The notes under the pieces are model-generated. The model was not told where the DNA came from. It did no database searches and saw only the letters and a program-made list of their open reading frames with translations. A program made the position numbers and the translations under genes. A stretch of DNA of 64,000 nt, taken from NCBI RefSeq assembly GCF_947495255.1, contig NZ_CANLYI010000009.1, positions 124,001 to 188,000 of the forward strand, in the 5' to 3' direction. The stretch comes from an uncultured Winogradskyella sp. GTDB taxonomy: Bacteria > Bacteroidota > Bacteroidia > Flavobacteriales > Flavobacteriaceae. Of this stretch, positions 63,558 to 64,000 are shown piece after piece; position 1 is the first letter of the stretch; every line of letters begins with the position of its first letter.

Positions 63558-64000
63558 ATGATGGAGAAACTTATTGAAACATTTTACACTGCTTTAAATA
63601 ACTCTGATGGTAAAACTATGGCTTCTTGTTACCATGACGATGTTGTTTTTGAAGATCCTGCTTTTGGCATTTTACAAGGAGAACGCGCAAAATCTATGTG
63701 GTTAATGCTGTGCGAATCGCAGAATGGAAAAGGTTTTAAAGTAGAATTTACAAATATAAAAACCGATAAAAACAGAGGCTCTGCTCATTGGGAAGCCTAT
63801 TATAATTTTAGTAAAACTGGTAAAAAAGTACATAATAAAATTGATGCTACTTTTATATTTAAAGATGGATTAATTATAAAACATACTGATGTTTTTGATT
63901 TGCATAAATGGGCAAAACAAGCTATTGGATTAAAAGGAATGCTTTTTGGTGGTATGTCATTTTTCAAAAAGAAACTTAACACCCAAACCAATTCTCTTTT
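63558..64000 (+). CDS. NTF2/SnoaL-like protein, truncated by the window end
   Basis: A frame from ATG 63558 runs to the window edge (147 residues visible). MEKLIETFYTALNNSDGKTM and SCYHDDVVFEDPAFG are typical of NTF2-like proteins with a cone fold; KHTDVFDLHKWAKQAIG matches the C-terminal half. It is probably complete within a few more codons. Cytosolic and of unknown substrate; members may be ketosteroid-isomerase-like. Confidence 0.8.
   Translation, partial: MMEKLIETFYTALNNSDGKTMASCYHDDVVFEDPAFGILQGERAKSMWLMLCESQNGKGFKVEFTNIKTDKNRGSAHWEAYYNFSKTGKKVHNKIDATFIFKDGLIIKHTDVFDLHKWAKQAIGLKGMLFGGMSFFKKKLNTQTNSL

Noticed and set aside
1..64000. CRISPR arrays, tRNA/rRNA genes, prophage or defence systems
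   Set aside because: No regularly spaced repeats, tRNA-like folds, integrase or known defence genes were recognised anywhere in the window.

Overview
The window is chromosomal DNA from a member of the Bacteroidota, almost certainly a marine-type Flavobacteriaceae. The evidence is low GC, dense coding on both strands, Bacteroidota-type -7 boxes (TAnnTTTG), weak Shine-Dalgarno signals, and family content typical of the group: an OMP_b-brl_3-type TonB receptor, DUF3667, DUF4834, YfhO, a DUF5117-type metalloprotease and a serine-palmitoyltransferase-like PLP enzyme. I see no rRNA, tRNA, CRISPR, prophage or intact insertion sequence.

Layout. 0-10.5 kb: a partial conserved protein, peroxiredoxin Bcp, endonuclease III, a lipoprotein, a sigma factor with a 47-aa gene just downstream, UvrA followed by a decayed membrane-protein gene, DUF3667, and two related secreted proteins that each have a sigma-54-type promoter. 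10.5-18.5 kb: a glycan/membrane operon (YfhO, GT4 glycosyltransferase, flippase), DUF4834, an outer-membrane protein and a GNAT-like protein. 18.5-32 kb: an alpha-oxoamine-synthase enzyme next to a cysteine-synthase homologue (probably sulfonolipid/capnine synthesis), oligopeptidase B, YbaB, threonine aldolase, prfB with a programmed frameshift, an ArsC-like protein, a TonB-dependent receptor and a zinc metalloprotease.

32-58 kb reads as an acetate/C2 regulon. It holds a DUF294/CBS/cNMP protein with a DEDDh exonuclease; malate synthase and isocitrate lyase with a divergent RamB/ScfR-like regulator; two acyl-CoA synthetases; a CrbS-like symporter-histidine kinase with a receiver-only response regulator; a VC_2705-type symporter with its DUF4212 partner; a porin; an IS1-InsA-like DNA-binding protein; and an aldehyde dehydrogenase with DUF779 and an AraC regulator. 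A DUF839 lipoprotein/di-haem peroxidase pair sits inside it. The apparent logic is aldehyde to acetate, outer-membrane entry and Na+-coupled uptake, activation to acetyl-CoA, then the glyoxylate shunt. An exact 19-bp sequence occurs upstream of two separate transcription units in this block and looks like a shared operator.

58-64 kb: an alanine/glycine symporter, a short-chain dehydrogenase with an RbsD/FucU-type mutarotase, a small membrane protein, a DUF1624-type acyltransferase, and an NTF2/SnoaL-like protein cut by the window end.

The strongest leads are the 19-bp operator with the InsA-like protein and receiver-only CrbS system, the DUF294/exonuclease pair, the phased TTCGC sites at aceB, the sulfonolipid gene pair, the twin sigma-54 promoters, and a prfB frameshift site that has lost its Shine-Dalgarno stimulator.
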